Assembly (NCBI GenBank): GCA_016218825.1
Contig: JACRCV010000004.1
Location: 1-57,877, forward strand
Length of the DNA: 57,877 nucleotides
Direction: 5' to 3'
Source of the DNA: Deltaproteobacteria bacterium
GTDB taxonomy: Bacteria; Myxococcota; XYA12-FULL-58-9
Below the pieces are notes generated by a model. That model was not told the origin of the DNA. It searched no databases and saw nothing but the letters and a program-made list of their open reading frames with translations. Positions 43,251-53,225 of the stretch are shown here, in pieces (the stretch's first letter is position 1; every line of letters begins with the position of its first letter). The translations under genes and the position numbers were made by a program.

Positions 43251-43610
43251 CGTCTTCTGACCCTCGTGCCTGTGACGGGGTATTGTCCCAGGTACGCTGG
43301 AGTCTCTCTCGCGCCGAGCGCCGTCGTCAACCCCAAAGAACGCGCTGAGCGCCCAGTGAGCCGGAAATCCTGCGGAACCGTACCTGGCGCGGTGAAGTTT
43401 CTTGAGTGGACCGAAGTCGAGTTGTAAGCGTTCACGGGGTCATCACCATGGCTCTCGTAACTGGCCGTAGACGCGAAGGATCCGGCTTTGCCGGTCCTGA
43501 GCGTGGGGCTCAATACCAACGGTGGACAGCTCGCGGTCCGTGGGCCATACTTCGGCCCCGCTTGGGGTGTGCGGCGCTCGCCGGTGCCGCGGGCTCGGTG
43601 TGGGGGTTCG
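43251..43610. other. intergenic region with repeat copy 2
   Basis: This 360-base stretch has no supported gene. It lies between the divergent HD-domain and kelch protein genes, so both promoters should be here. It contains the second 57-bp repeat; the rest shows no convincing promoter. Short open frames through it on both strands lack ribosome sites. Confidence 0.5.
43429..43485 (+). repeat. 57-bp direct repeat, copy 2
   Basis: This is the second copy of the repeat at 42231-42287, in the same orientation and 1198 bases away, with one mismatch (t at 43449). Together the copies bracket the HD-domain gene. No inverted partner was seen next to this copy. Confidence 0.9.
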
Positions 43611-46600
43611 ATGCGAAGCCGTTCGTGTGCCACGCGACTCTCGATCTCCTTGTTCTTTGTGACCGTCCTGGCCTGCCAGTCGGCGTCGAGCCCCGGTCCC
43701 GGCGCCGCGGTCGAGATCGCCGCCCGCGAGTGGCGCGAGCTCGGGGTCCCCGGCGACCGACCGACGACCGATGCGGCACCGTTGGACCGTGAAGTGGCCG
43801 CGGCGGCCTTCGAGATCTGGCCCGAGGACGACGCCAACCAGGCCTTGCTGGCGGCGGCCTACTTTCCGGAGCTCGGGTCCGCGGTCGACGCCGCGCTTCC
43901 ACTCGAAGTGGCCACGGCCTACGCGCTACGGGTGACGTTGCCCGAGCACGACGGCCAGCCGATGACCATCAGGACCCGGGGCCACACGGTCCGGGTGCGC
44001 ACTCTCGGCAGCAGCGACGCCGCGGCGCTGCGCTTGGAGCGTGGGGTCGCGTACTACGGCGCCGGACACCTGTGGCGCGCCGCCGGGCGGCAAGGAGGCC
44101 AAGGGTGTTCGTGGGTGGCGGAGCGCGTCGAGGAGTACGTGATCGCCACCGCCGCGGGGATGCACCGGGCGGCGTACGAGATCACGCTGCCGCCGACCAT
44201 CGTCGCGGTGCACGACGCGCGCACCTACCTCGAGCTCCTCGACCAGCGCGGCAGCGCCGTCCTTCGTTTCCACTACGCGGTCGCGCGCGGCCGCGACGGT
44301 CAGACCCGCCAGGCCACGACCCGGATCGCGGGGCTCGAGGATGGTCGCGAGGTCGGGGCGTCGGGCGCGAATTTTGCCGTCGCCGGCGATCGGCTCTGGG
44401 TGCAGGCCGAGCTCGATCTGCAGGGCTTGACGCCGCCGGTGGTCGTGGATCCGGGATGGTCGTCCACCGCGTCCCTCGCGAGCGCGCGGCGTACCCACAC
44501 CGCGACCCTGTTGCCGAACGGCAAGGTGCTGGTGGCGGGGGGCTACAACGGCACCGTGCTCGACGCGGCCGAGATCTTCGATCCGGCGACCGGCGCCTGG
44601 AGCGACGCCGGCGTCATGAGCGTCGGGCGCCAGACCCACACCGCCACCCTGCTCGCGAACGGCAAGGTGCTCGTGGCGGGCGGCTGGAGCGGTGGCGCCC
44701 TCGACAGCTACCAGCTCTTCGACCCGGCGGGCGGCGGCTGGCTCGCCCCGGGCGGCGGCCACCTGATCCAGAGTCGACGGCGACACACGGCGACGCTCCT
44801 CAACGACGGGCGGGTGCTGCTCGTCGGCGGCATGGAGACCGCGACCAGCACCGCGGTGGCCGCGACCGAGCTCTACGACCCGACGTCCGATGTCTTCACC
44901 GCGGCCGGCGATCTCGCGGCGGGGCGCTGGATCCATGACGCGGTGCTGCTTTCCAGCGGCAAGGTGTTGGTGGTCGGGGGACAGAACACCGGCGGCGTGC
45001 CGCTGGCGTCGGCTGAGCTCTTCGACCCGGCGCAGCCGGCGGCGAGCGCCTGGACGACGATCGGCGCCATGACCACCGCGCGCAGCAGCGCGACCGCGAC
45101 CCTGTTGCCGGATGAGACCGTGGTGGTGGTCGCCGGGGACGAGTCCGGGGCCGGGACGTTCTCGACCACCTGGGATCGCTACGACGTCGCCGGCAACACC
45201 TGGGGCCCGTCGCCGACCCCGTCCCGCCGACTCGCCGTCGCGCGCCAGGCACAGACGGCGACGCTCATCCCCGCGGGTCTGCTCGTGATCGCCGGGGGCG
45301 GGGCGCCGGCAGCGCTCGCCGCGCCCGAGATCTTCGATCCGGCGCCTGGGGCCAGCTCGTGGACCAGTCTCGCGGCGCCCGGCTTCACGCCGCGCACCCT
45401 GCACACCGCGACGTTGTTGCCCTCGGGCGTCGTGCTGGTCGCGGGCGGCGAGGATGGCACGGCGGTGCCGTCGTACTTCGGCTCGGCGCAAATCCTCGAG
45501 CCGGCTCTCGGCGCCACTGCAGCGCCGGCCGGGACCCTGCCGTCGCTCTCCGAGGCTCGCGAGAACCCCACCGCGACGCTGCTCACCGACGGCCGCGTCC
45601 TGGTGACGGGCGGCTACCGGGCCGCGAGCTACTCGCAGGCGGTGGACATCTACCACCCAACCCTGGACTCCATGAGCGCGGCGGTGACGCCGCTGCCGGG
45701 CGCGCGCTCCTACCACACCGCGACGCTGCTCCACGACGGCAAGGTGCTCGTCGCCGGCGGCCGGGACGCCACCGCGGCGCTCGCGGCGCTCGCGGTCTTC
45801 GACGCCGGCGCCGGTACCTGGCTGGGCTCGTCGAGCCTGCAGCTCGGCACCGCGCGCTATCGCCACACCGCGACCCTCCTCGCCGACGGTCGGGTCCTGA
45901 TCGCCGGCGGCATGCTCGAGTCGGCGACGCAGACCAACACCGCGACCAGTGAGCTGTGCGACGCGACCGGATGCGTGGCGACCGCCGGCTCGATGAACGT
46001 CGCCCGGCGCAACCACAGCGCCACGCGACTCGTGACCGGTCAGGTGCTGGTGCTCGGCGGCTACTCGAGCGGCATCGGCGGCTCGCCGCTCTTGTCGGCC
46101 GAGCTCTATGACCCCGCGACCGAGCAATGGATCGCGATCGCCGCCGCGTTGAGCGTCCCGCGCCACTACCACCGCGCGACCCTGTTGCCGTCCGGGCAGG
46201 TGCTGGTGACCGGCGGCAGCGACTCGAGCGGCAACGCCGTCGCCACCAGCGAGCTGTTCGAGCCCGGCGTCGACCCCGCGACCGGGATCATCGTCACCGA
46301 TCCCGCGATGGACCTCGTGACCGCGCGCACTCGCCACAGCGCGACCTTGCTCCCGAGCGGCAAGGTGCTCTTGGCCGGGGGCGAGAGCTCGGCGACCAAC
46401 ATCCTCGCGAGCGTCGAGACCTTCGATCCCGCCACCGGGGTGTTCACCGAGGTCGCGACCCCGCTCGGCGCGGCGCGCACCAACCACGCCGCGGTGCTGC
46501 TCGCGAACGGCAAGGTGCTGATCGCCGCGGGCTCGGATCTGACGGCACCTCGACTCGCCTCGGTCGAGCTGTTCGCCGAGGGGGCGCCGGCCGACGGGTG

Positions 46601-48683
46601 GCGGCCCCAGCCAACATTGGCGAGCGGCCCGCGGACACCGGGGAGCCAACTGACGCTCGACGGAGTCGGGCTTCGCGGCTCGCTCGCGAGCGAGGCCAGC
46701 GGCGGCGCCAACCCGGCGAGCTCGCCGACGAACTTCCCGGTGGTGCGGCTCGCGGCGATGAACGGCGATGCGCTCTTCTCCCTGGCGGGAGCGGGGTATT
46801 CGTTCGCGCCCGAGGGGGTGAAGGTCACGGTCGAGCTGCCGGCGTCGGTGCCCTTCGGGAACTACATCGCCTTTGTCTTTGCGAACGGGATCGTCGGCGG
46901 CCTACCGCTGACGGTGATCGAGTGCCAACCCGGCGTGGGTTGTGATGATCAGGATCTGTGCACCCACACCGACACCTGTGGCGCCCTGGGGTTCGGTTGC
47001 CGCGGCACGAGCCTCTCTTGCGTCGACGACGCGCCACCGTGCGGCGCGCTCCGAGCCTGTAACGGCAGTCCGGTGTGCGCGGCGACGTATCCCGGCGACA
47101 CCACGCCCTGCGACGACAGCGATGCCTGCACCGAGCCCGACGCCTGCGACGGCAGCGGCCATTGTCTGGGCACGAGCCTGCCGAGCACCGCCTGGTATCG
47201 CGACGCCGACAACGACGGCCACGGTGATCCAAACGTCGTGGTGAGCGACTGCCGGCAACCGTCGGGCCACGTCGCGCTCGGCGACGACTGTGATGACAGC
47301 GGCCCCTGCGGCGGCGGCTGCTATCCGGGCAACCCCGTGCTCGACGATTGTGACGGGCACGACCAGGACTGCGCGGGCGGCCCCGATGACCGGTACGCGC
47401 CGGACGCCTCCTGTGGCGTGGGCGTCTGTCGCCTGACGAACACGCCGTCCGCGTGTGTTGCCGGGGCGGTGATTGCCTGCACCCCGGGGTCGAGCGTCGC
47501 CGCCGCCGACGTCACCTGCGACGGTGTCGACGACGACTGTGACGGTTTCGTCGACGAGGACGTCAATCTGCTGACGAGCTGCCCCCCGGTCGCCAGCGCC
47601 TGCGAGCGCGCGGTGTGCGGCCTGGCGAGCGGCATCTGCGAGACCAGCGTCCGCACCGGGTGCTGTGAGGACGCGAGCGCCTGCGCGCTGCCGTCGGCCT
47701 GCATCTCGGCCGGCTGCGACGTGGGCGCGCGCTCCTGCGTCTATGCCGCTCTCCCGGGGTGTTGTCGCGGCGCCGCCGATTGTGATGACGGCAATCCGTG
47801 CACTGTGGATCGATGCAACGCGACCAGCGGCGCCTGCGAGAATTCCGGGATCATCGGTTGCTGCAACACCGACGCCGATTGCGATGACGCCGATCTGTGC
47901 TCGTATGACGAATGCACGAGCGCGGCCCGCTGTCTGCATCGCGTCGCGACCTGCGCGACCGCCGGGCCCTGCGGTGCCGACCCGACCTGCAGCTACGCCG
48001 ACATCAGCGTTCGCCGCGGCGACCGATCACCGATCGACAGGACGATTCGCCCGCGCCGGCCGGCGGTGGTGTTGGAGCTCATCGTGGCGACCGCGGCGGT
48101 CTCCGGGCGGCTCGACCGCCTGGTGTTGCAGCTCGGCGGGGTCGAGGGCGACGCGATCGGGGGTGCGGCGATCGTCGGCGAGCTGTATCGGGACGCCGAC
48201 GGTGACGGCGAGCTCGATCCGGGAAGCGCGGCGCTGGCGAGCGCCGGGCCGATCCCGGTCGCGGCCGGCAGCCTGATCTTCGAGGGAATCGACCTGGCGT
48301 TAGGCCCGGCCACCGAGACGGCGCTGCTGGTGTCGCTCGCCCTGGCGCCGGCGGCCGGGGCGGCGGCGTCTCTCACCGCGCCCGATCCGCGGCCGCTGTT
48401 GGGCCTCGCGCCGCTGCTGTTCGTGCCGTTGGCCTTCGGCGGTTGGCGCCGGCGCCGGCGGGCGCGCCTCCGGGTTGCGGTCGCGGCGACGCTCGTGTGT
48501 TTCGGGGTCGCGTGTCGGTACGCGCCGTTCGCGCTCTCGGCGGTGAAGCCGTGGATCGCGACGCTCTCGATTGAGAGCGGCGACGACCTCGGGGTGGTGA
48601 CCCAAAGCGGTGAGCAGCTGGTGCGCCGTGGCCTGCCCCTGGCTTCGCATCCGTTCGCGGTCACGGTCGACAGCGTCTGGTGA
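43611..48683 (+). CDS. giant kelch-repeat/MopE-type lipoprotein
   Basis: This is a 1690-residue surface protein with a lipoprotein signal (LFFVTVLAC). After a beta-rich N-terminal domain, about 14 kelch-like units run from residue 285 to about 995, each with HTATLLPNGKVLVAGG or a variant; they should fold into two propellers. An IPT-like domain follows, then a Cys-rich region (about 1105-1465) with MopE motifs (CDGVDDDCDGFVDEDVN). The C-terminal domain (LYRDADGDGELDPGS) resembles one in the MopE-like protein at 19787-22411 and appears interrupted at about residues 1589-1648 by a hydrophobic, Arg-rich stretch. The ATG at 43611 is chosen because the lipobox follows properly. Confidence 0.82.
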   Translation: MRSRSCATRLSISLFFVTVLACQSASSPGPGAAVEIAAREWRELGVPGDRPTTDAAPLDREVAAAAFEIWPEDDANQALLAAAYFPELGSAVDAALPLEVATAYALRVTLPEHDGQPMTIRTRGHTVRVRTLGSSDAAALRLERGVAYYGAGHLWRAAGRQGGQGCSWVAERVEEYVIATAAGMHRAAYEITLPPTIVAVHDARTYLELLDQRGSAVLRFHYAVARGRDGQTRQATTRIAGLEDGREVGASGANFAVAGDRLWVQAELDLQGLTPPVVVDPGWSSTASLASARRTHTATLLPNGKVLVAGGYNGTVLDAAEIFDPATGAWSDAGVMSVGRQTHTATLLANGKVLVAGGWSGGALDSYQLFDPAGGGWLAPGGGHLIQSRRRHTATLLNDGRVLLVGGMETATSTAVAATELYDPTSDVFTAAGDLAAGRWIHDAVLLSSGKVLVVGGQNTGGVPLASAELFDPAQPAASAWTTIGAMTTARSSATATLLPDETVVVVAGDESGAGTFSTTWDRYDVAGNTWGPSPTPSRRLAVARQAQTATLIPAGLLVIAGGGAPAALAAPEIFDPAPGASSWTSLAAPGFTPRTLHTATLLPSGVVLVAGGEDGTAVPSYFGSAQILEPALGATAAPAGTLPSLSEARENPTATLLTDGRVLVTGGYRAASYSQAVDIYHPTLDSMSAAVTPLPGARSYHTATLLHDGKVLVAGGRDATAALAALAVFDAGAGTWLGSSSLQLGTARYRHTATLLADGRVLIAGGMLESATQTNTATSELCDATGCVATAGSMNVARRNHSATRLVTGQVLVLGGYSSGIGGSPLLSAELYDPATEQWIAIAAALSVPRHYHRATLLPSGQVLVTGGSDSSGNAVATSELFEPGVDPATGIIVTDPAMDLVTARTRHSATLLPSGKVLLAGGESSATNILASVETFDPATGVFTEVATPLGAARTNHAAVLLANGKVLIAAGSDLTAPRLASVELFAEGAPADGWRPQPTLASGPRTPGSQLTLDGVGLRGSLASEASGGANPASSPTNFPVVRLAAMNGDALFSLAGAGYSFAPEGVKVTVELPASVPFGNYIAFVFANGIVGGLPLTVIECQPGVGCDDQDLCTHTDTCGALGFGCRGTSLSCVDDAPPCGALRACNGSPVCAATYPGDTTPCDDSDACTEPDACDGSGHCLGTSLPSTAWYRDADNDGHGDPNVVVSDCRQPSGHVALGDDCDDSGPCGGGCYPGNPVLDDCDGHDQDCAGGPDDRYAPDASCGVGVCRLTNTPSACVAGAVIACTPGSSVAAADVTCDGVDDDCDGFVDEDVNLLTSCPPVASACERAVCGLASGICETSVRTGCCEDASACALPSACISAGCDVGARSCVYAALPGCCRGAADCDDGNPCTVDRCNATSGACENSGIIGCCNTDADCDDADLCSYDECTSAARCLHRVATCATAGPCGADPTCSYADISVRRGDRSPIDRTIRPRRPAVVLELIVATAAVSGRLDRLVLQLGGVEGDAIGGAAIVGELYRDADGDGELDPGSAALASAGPIPVAAGSLIFEGIDLALGPATETALLVSLALAPAAGAAASLTAPDPRPLLGLAPLLFVPLAFGGWRRRRRARLRVAVAATLVCFGVACRYAPFALSAVKPWIATLSIESGDDLGVVTQSGEQLVRRGLPLASHPFAVTVDSVW

Positions 48684-48700
48684 CTCTTCGGCGGCGGCCG

Positions 48701-50200
48701 TCACGGGTCGCGGCGTCGATACAGGCGCCAGGTCCCGCTCTCGGTCACCAGCACCCCGTCGGCGGGCGGCGGCGTCGGGTTGGCCTCGGTGTCGAGGAGC
48801 AGGAAGTCGAAGGCTCCGAGCGCGCCCTCGGGGCTGCGGCCGAGCGCCGGCGGCGGGGTGTGGACGATCGGCATGTGGCGATCGGGGAAGACGCCGTCGT
48901 CGTAGGCGAGGCGGTCGAGCACACAATAGCCGTGCGCGTGATAGGCGAACGACCACGCCGCCCCGGCGACGTCATGAAAGCGGCGCACCACCTTGAGGGT
49001 CGCGGCCTGCGGCAGCGCGGCGCAGATCGGCTCGATGTCGCGAAGCGCCTGGTCGACGTGGGCGAAACCGCGCGCCAGCGCGACGCCGTCCAGGCCGACG
49101 ACGATGAACAGCGCCAGCCGCAGGCCTCTGCCGACCGCGGCCGTCAGGCTCTGGAGGTGGTTTGCGGCGAGCGCGGCGCCGAGCACCAGGATTGGCTCCA
49201 CGGCGCGGAGGTTGATGCCCCAGGTGCTGCGGGTGCGCGCCGGGATCAACAGCAAGCACAAGAGCCAGAGCCCGAGCGCCGCGGCCACGAAGCGCACCGG
49301 CGGTGGCAGCGCGCGATCGGCCACCGCGTCACGTTGCCGCCGGACGACAAAGTGTACGAGCACGGCGACGATGAACAGCACGAGGGCGGCGCGCGACAAG
49401 GTGCCGAGCGGCCAGTCGAGGTTGGCGAGGAAGGCTTTGGCGTAGAAGCGAAACGGGTGCTTGTAGACCGGCACCAGCACGTTCGGCTCCTCGGCGGCGC
49501 GACAGAAGAGCCGCGTCGCCGTGAAGCCGAGCGCCGGCAACATGCCGACCCCGAAGACCAGCGCCGCTTTGCGCCACCGGGCGCGATCGCCACCCCAGGC
49601 GTAAGCGACGACGCTCGCGGCCCACAGCAGGCTCAACACCACGGGGGCGGTGCCGAGCACCAGCCCGAGGACGGTGGCCGCGACCAAGGGGCCCGGGCGC
49701 GGGGTGGTGGTGGCCGCTGCGAGAGCCACGACGCTCCAGAGGAGGAGCACGACCGCCATCAGGCTCGGAAGGAAGCCGGCGATGAACTGAATACCGAAGA
49801 ACCACGGCAGCAGCAAGACGACGGCGGGCGCCGGCAGCAGCAACGCCTTGATCAGGGCCCGGCAGGCGCAAGCGTACGCGACCCACATCGCGACCAGGAC
49901 CACCCGCACCGCCGCGGCGGCGCCGAAGAGGCTCGCCAGCGGCACCAGCAGCAAATAGGGCAGGCGATAGGAGAAGTCGAAGAGGCGCAAGTCGAAGTGC
50001 TGGGCCACGGCCGGATCACCAGCGAGCAGCCGGCGGACGATGTCGGCGATCGCGGCGTGGTTCGGCAGATCTTGGCCCGGCAGGTAGCGCACCGAGCACA
50101 GCAGCGCGACGCCGAGGGCCACGGGCACGAAGAGCCAGAGCGCGGCAGCAAGGCGCCCGACCCCTGACGGCACCCGGTCCTGCGGCGGGCTGGCGATCAT
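48701..50200 (-). CDS. multi-pass membrane protein, GT-C glycosyltransferase-like
   Basis: This is a 499-residue protein with about ten to twelve hydrophobic helices. The first extracytoplasmic loop begins LPGQDLPNHAAIADIVRRLL, and the acidic DLPNH recalls the first loop of GT-C enzymes, although sequence similarity is weak. The last 100 residues form a soluble domain (VVRRFHDVAGAAWSFAYHAHG, a VTESGTWRLYRRR end). A role in transferring a sugar from a lipid carrier is only a guess. Start ATG 50200; a GTG at 50221 is in frame. Confidence 0.6.
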   Translation of the reverse strand: MIASPPQDRVPSGVGRLAAALWLFVPVALGVALLCSVRYLPGQDLPNHAAIADIVRRLLAGDPAVAQHFDLRLFDFSYRLPYLLLVPLASLFGAAAAVRVVLVAMWVAYACACRALIKALLLPAPAVVLLLPWFFGIQFIAGFLPSLMAVVLLLWSVVALAAATTTPRPGPLVAATVLGLVLGTAPVVLSLLWAASVVAYAWGGDRARWRKAALVFGVGMLPALGFTATRLFCRAAEEPNVLVPVYKHPFRFYAKAFLANLDWPLGTLSRAALVLFIVAVLVHFVVRRQRDAVADRALPPPVRFVAAALGLWLLCLLLIPARTRSTWGINLRAVEPILVLGAALAANHLQSLTAAVGRGLRLALFIVVGLDGVALARGFAHVDQALRDIEPICAALPQAATLKVVRRFHDVAGAAWSFAYHAHGYCVLDRLAYDDGVFPDRHMPIVHTPPPALGRSPEGALGAFDFLLLDTEANPTPPPADGVLVTESGTWRLYRRRDP

Positions 50201-50526
50201 GGCGCTGTCATCCACCGGCACTAGACGTCAAGACCACGGCCGGTTCAAGCGCCGTTGGTCGGCCCCGCCTACTGCACCGTTCTCGAGGGACAACAGCCTC
50301 GCGAACCTGGCGTCGGCGCACAACCAGCACGGCGTCGTCCGGCGTGCGGAGGGACCGGCGTTCCCCGTTCGGGGGGACAAAGCGGCCCCTCGGGGTGTCT
50401 GCGGTCGGGTCGACGGTGGCTGGAACAACATGATCTTACGAGATCTTTCGGCGCGGCGCTCTTGCCAGGCGGTCGCCGGCGCGGCACTCGCTTTGCAACG
50501 TACCCTCGCAGCAGGAGGCAGACGCG
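50201..50526. other. divergent intergenic region
   Basis: This 326-base gap lies between the leftward membrane protein gene and the rightward MopE-like gene. It contains a small perfect hairpin (GATCT-TACG-AGATC, 50432-50445) and the ribosome site AGGAGG before 50527. No gene and no convincing promoter pair was seen. Confidence 0.4.
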
Positions 50527-52344
50527 ATGCTCGAGAGGAAGCGCCTTGTGGCGGCGGGGTGGCTGGCGATGGCGGTGGTGGTCGGGCTCGGCGGCTGTGC
50601 TGCGGACGCGCTGCACGGGCCGTGCGACAACGAGACGAGCGCCGACGCCGACGATGACGGGCGGTTCGCGCCCGGATCTTGCGAGCCGCCGAGCGACGAC
50701 TGCGACGACACCAACGCCGCGGTCTTCCCGGGCGCCGCGGAGCGCTGCGACGGGTTGGACAACAACTGCGACGGCCTCGTGGACGAAGGCTATCCGAGTC
50801 TCGGCAAGCTCTGCCCGACCGCCGGCGGCCAGTGTGGCCGCAATCGCTGCGGCGCCGATGGCGGCGGCGTCGATTGCGTCGCGGTGGCGGAGACCCCGTC
50901 GCCCGAGGTGTGTGACGGCGACGACAACGACTGTGACGGCACGATCGACGAGGGCTTCGCGGTGGGCGAGGCGTGCAGCGTCGGTGTCGGCGCCTGCAAG
51001 AGGAGCGGCGTTGCGGTGTGCAACGGCACGGGCGACGGCGTCGGCTGCGGGGTCGCGGCGGGCGCGCCCGGGATCGAGGACTGCAACGGCCTCGACGACG
51101 ACTGCAACGGCGCGGTCGACGACGTCGTCGGCCTGTGCACCGACTGCCAGGGCGACGCGGTCGCGCCGCGCGCCTGTGTCGGCGGGGTGTGGGCGCTTTG
51201 TCCGACGGCGCTCGAGATCTGCGACGGCATCGACAACGACTGCGACAACGCCGTCGACGAGGACTGCACCGTGCCGGAGCGCCGCCTGCGGCAGTTCGTC
51301 AGCGGCCTGCGCAGCGAGGAGAACAACGAGACCGACGGCGTCAACACGTTCTCGTGCTTCGGGCTTTACGTCGAGGCCGAGCTCAGCGAGCTCACGGCCT
51401 ACATGGCCGCACATCCGGAAAAGGTCGGGGTGTTGAATCCGGCGACCGGCGTGCCGCGGATGTGGGGGGACCTGGGCTGTTCGGTGTCGAGCCCGGCCGA
51501 CGCCGCCAACTACGATCTGCACCTGTGCCCGCTGTCGGCGGCGAACGGCTTCTGGTCGGGCGCGCCCGATCCCTATCTCGCCTGGCGGGCGCCGATGGCC
51601 ACCCACATCTTCCCGATGTGCAACAAGGAGGTCTTTGCGCTGGAGTTGTGCATGTACGGCGTGATCGGCGGCGCCGGTGGTGGGCACGCGAGCTGCAATC
51701 CGGCGGCGCCGCTGCCGTCGATCATGTTCGGCAATCCGAAGCGCGATCCGTTTTGGATCTACGCCAGCGAGGAGCAGATCGGCACGGTCTGCGGCAACTT
51801 CGAGAGCCGCGACGCGGCGCTCTCCGGGGTGCGCCACGACGCACTATGGAACACCGACGTCGGCTGCACGCCGCGGGTGGACTCCGAGGTGGTGATGTTC
51901 TCGTGCGCCCCCGATCCCGAGACCGGCCGGCCGTCCCCGTGGAGCATCGGCATCACCGACACCCACACCGGGCTTCACTTCGGAATCGGCATGAGCGGCG
52001 TCCGCGTCAGCTTCGAGGCCGGCGCCGAGGTCGAGATCGCCGGGCAGGGCTTCCTCACCAACCAGGCGTTGCCGCCGAAGACCAAGCTCTACCCTTACGA
52101 CTCTGACGACAACCTGAGCTGCTACGCTCCGGTCGCCGCCGGCGGCGGCTGGGTCGCGCCGATGGCGGTGCACAAGTACAGCTCGCCCGGGCCCAAATCC
52201 ATCCGTACCGTCGGCCGCTCGAGCTACACCGGCTGCGATGTGTCCGCGCCCGCGGACGTGACCCTCGTCGAGTTCACGCTGCCGGCGGTCGACGATCCGT
52301 CTCTGTGTCCGGTCGAGGTGTTCAAGACCACGGCTGGGCCGTAG
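50527..52344 (+). CDS. MopE-like lipoprotein with C-terminal beta domain
   Basis: This is a 605-residue lipoprotein (lipobox VGLGGC). Residues 40-255 contain four MopE motifs (DGLDNNCDGLVDEG, DGDDNDCDGTIDEG, NGLDDDCNGAVDD, DGIDNDCDNAVDED) likely to bind metal ions. The C-terminal 340 residues (beginning VPERRLRQFVSGLRSEENNE) form an unrecognised globular domain with several cysteines. AGGAGG precedes the ATG. It is convergent with the amidase gene. Confidence 0.8.
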   Translation: MLERKRLVAAGWLAMAVVVGLGGCAADALHGPCDNETSADADDDGRFAPGSCEPPSDDCDDTNAAVFPGAAERCDGLDNNCDGLVDEGYPSLGKLCPTAGGQCGRNRCGADGGGVDCVAVAETPSPEVCDGDDNDCDGTIDEGFAVGEACSVGVGACKRSGVAVCNGTGDGVGCGVAAGAPGIEDCNGLDDDCNGAVDDVVGLCTDCQGDAVAPRACVGGVWALCPTALEICDGIDNDCDNAVDEDCTVPERRLRQFVSGLRSEENNETDGVNTFSCFGLYVEAELSELTAYMAAHPEKVGVLNPATGVPRMWGDLGCSVSSPADAANYDLHLCPLSAANGFWSGAPDPYLAWRAPMATHIFPMCNKEVFALELCMYGVIGGAGGGHASCNPAAPLPSIMFGNPKRDPFWIYASEEQIGTVCGNFESRDAALSGVRHDALWNTDVGCTPRVDSEVVMFSCAPDPETGRPSPWSIGITDTHTGLHFGIGMSGVRVSFEAGAEVEIAGQGFLTNQALPPKTKLYPYDSDDNLSCYAPVAAGGGWVAPMAVHKYSSPGPKSIRTVGRSSYTGCDVSAPADVTLVEFTLPAVDDPSLCPVEVFKTTAGP

Positions 52345-52366
52345 GCCGGGGACTCGCGACCGACGG

Positions 52367-53095
52367 CTACTGCCGTGCCGCGCCGCTGTCGTTCGCCAGG
52401 TGCTCGAGGATGGCGCTGGTCAGCGCCCGCGCGATCCCGGCCCGGGTAAGGTCGGTCTCCAGGAGGGCGCAGTCGTCGGCGTTGGTGAGGAAGCCGACCT
52501 CGACCAGCACCGCCGGCATCGAGGCCTCCTTGAGGACGATGAACGGCGCCTGCAGCAGGCCGCGACCGCTCTTGCCCATCACCGTCTGCATCGCCTCTTG
52601 GATCCGCACCCCCAGGCGGCGCGACTCGACGGCGGCCGCCTGTAACAGCAGCCCCCCCAAGATCTTCGCCAGCGCCGCGTCGCCGCCGCCGTGGCGCAGC
52701 AGCCGGCCGTCGTTCTCGGCGCGCGCCAGCTTCGCGACCCGCCGGTCGGCGGCGCTCTTCGACAAGAAGTAGGTCTCGACGCCGCGCGACTCGGGGTTGT
52801 CGGAGGCGTTGGCGTGGATCGAGAGCAGCAACAGCGCCCGGCGTTCCCTCGCCAGGCGGGCGCGCTCCTCGAGGCTCAAGGTCTCGTCATTGCCGCGGGT
52901 GAGGAAGGGCTGCACCCGGCCGCTCGCCTCCAGGAACGCCGCGAGGTGACGCGCGATGCCGCGGGCGACGTCCTTCTCCGACACGCCGCAGGTGCCATAG
53001 GCCCCCGGTTGCTCGCCCCCGTGGCCCGGATCGATCGCGACGACCGGCAGCGACAGGGTCGCGGTCGACAACACCAGGGACAGGGCGGCGAGCAT
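52367..53095 (-). CDS. N-acetylmuramoyl-L-alanine amidase
   Basis: This is a 242-residue Amidase_3 enzyme. Zinc and catalytic motifs are AIDPGHGG (His25), SIHANASDNP and VLVEVGFLTN. The signal peptide is LAALSLVLSTATLSLPVVA. It cleaves the stem peptide from peptidoglycan, as AmiA/B/C do in cell separation. It lacks an AMIN domain and stands alone, divergent from the GNAT-like gene. Confidence 0.92.
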   Translation of the reverse strand: MLAALSLVLSTATLSLPVVAIDPGHGGEQPGAYGTCGVSEKDVARGIARHLAAFLEASGRVQPFLTRGNDETLSLEERARLARERRALLLLSIHANASDNPESRGVETYFLSKSAADRRVAKLARAENDGRLLRHGGGDAALAKILGGLLLQAAAVESRRLGVRIQEAMQTVMGKSGRGLLQAPFIVLKEASMPAVLVEVGFLTNADDCALLETDLTRAGIARALTSAILEHLANDSGAARQ

Positions 53096-53225
53096 GCCTC
53101 GATGTTAGCGACGAGCCCGCTGCGAGCGCCAGTTTTCGGCGGACCGCAGGTCGGGTGGGCGGTTGCGCGCCGTGGTCGAATTGCGCCCCAGAAAGCCGTA
53201 TCATGGCGCGAAGGAGCCGTGGGTC

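Noticed and set aside
43926-46649. Minus-strand frame of 907 codons opposite the kelch region
   Set aside because: Its internal repeats only mirror the kelch units; no start signal or domain.
50432-50445. Small hairpin as an operator
   Set aside because: Five-base arms alone are too short to claim a binding site.
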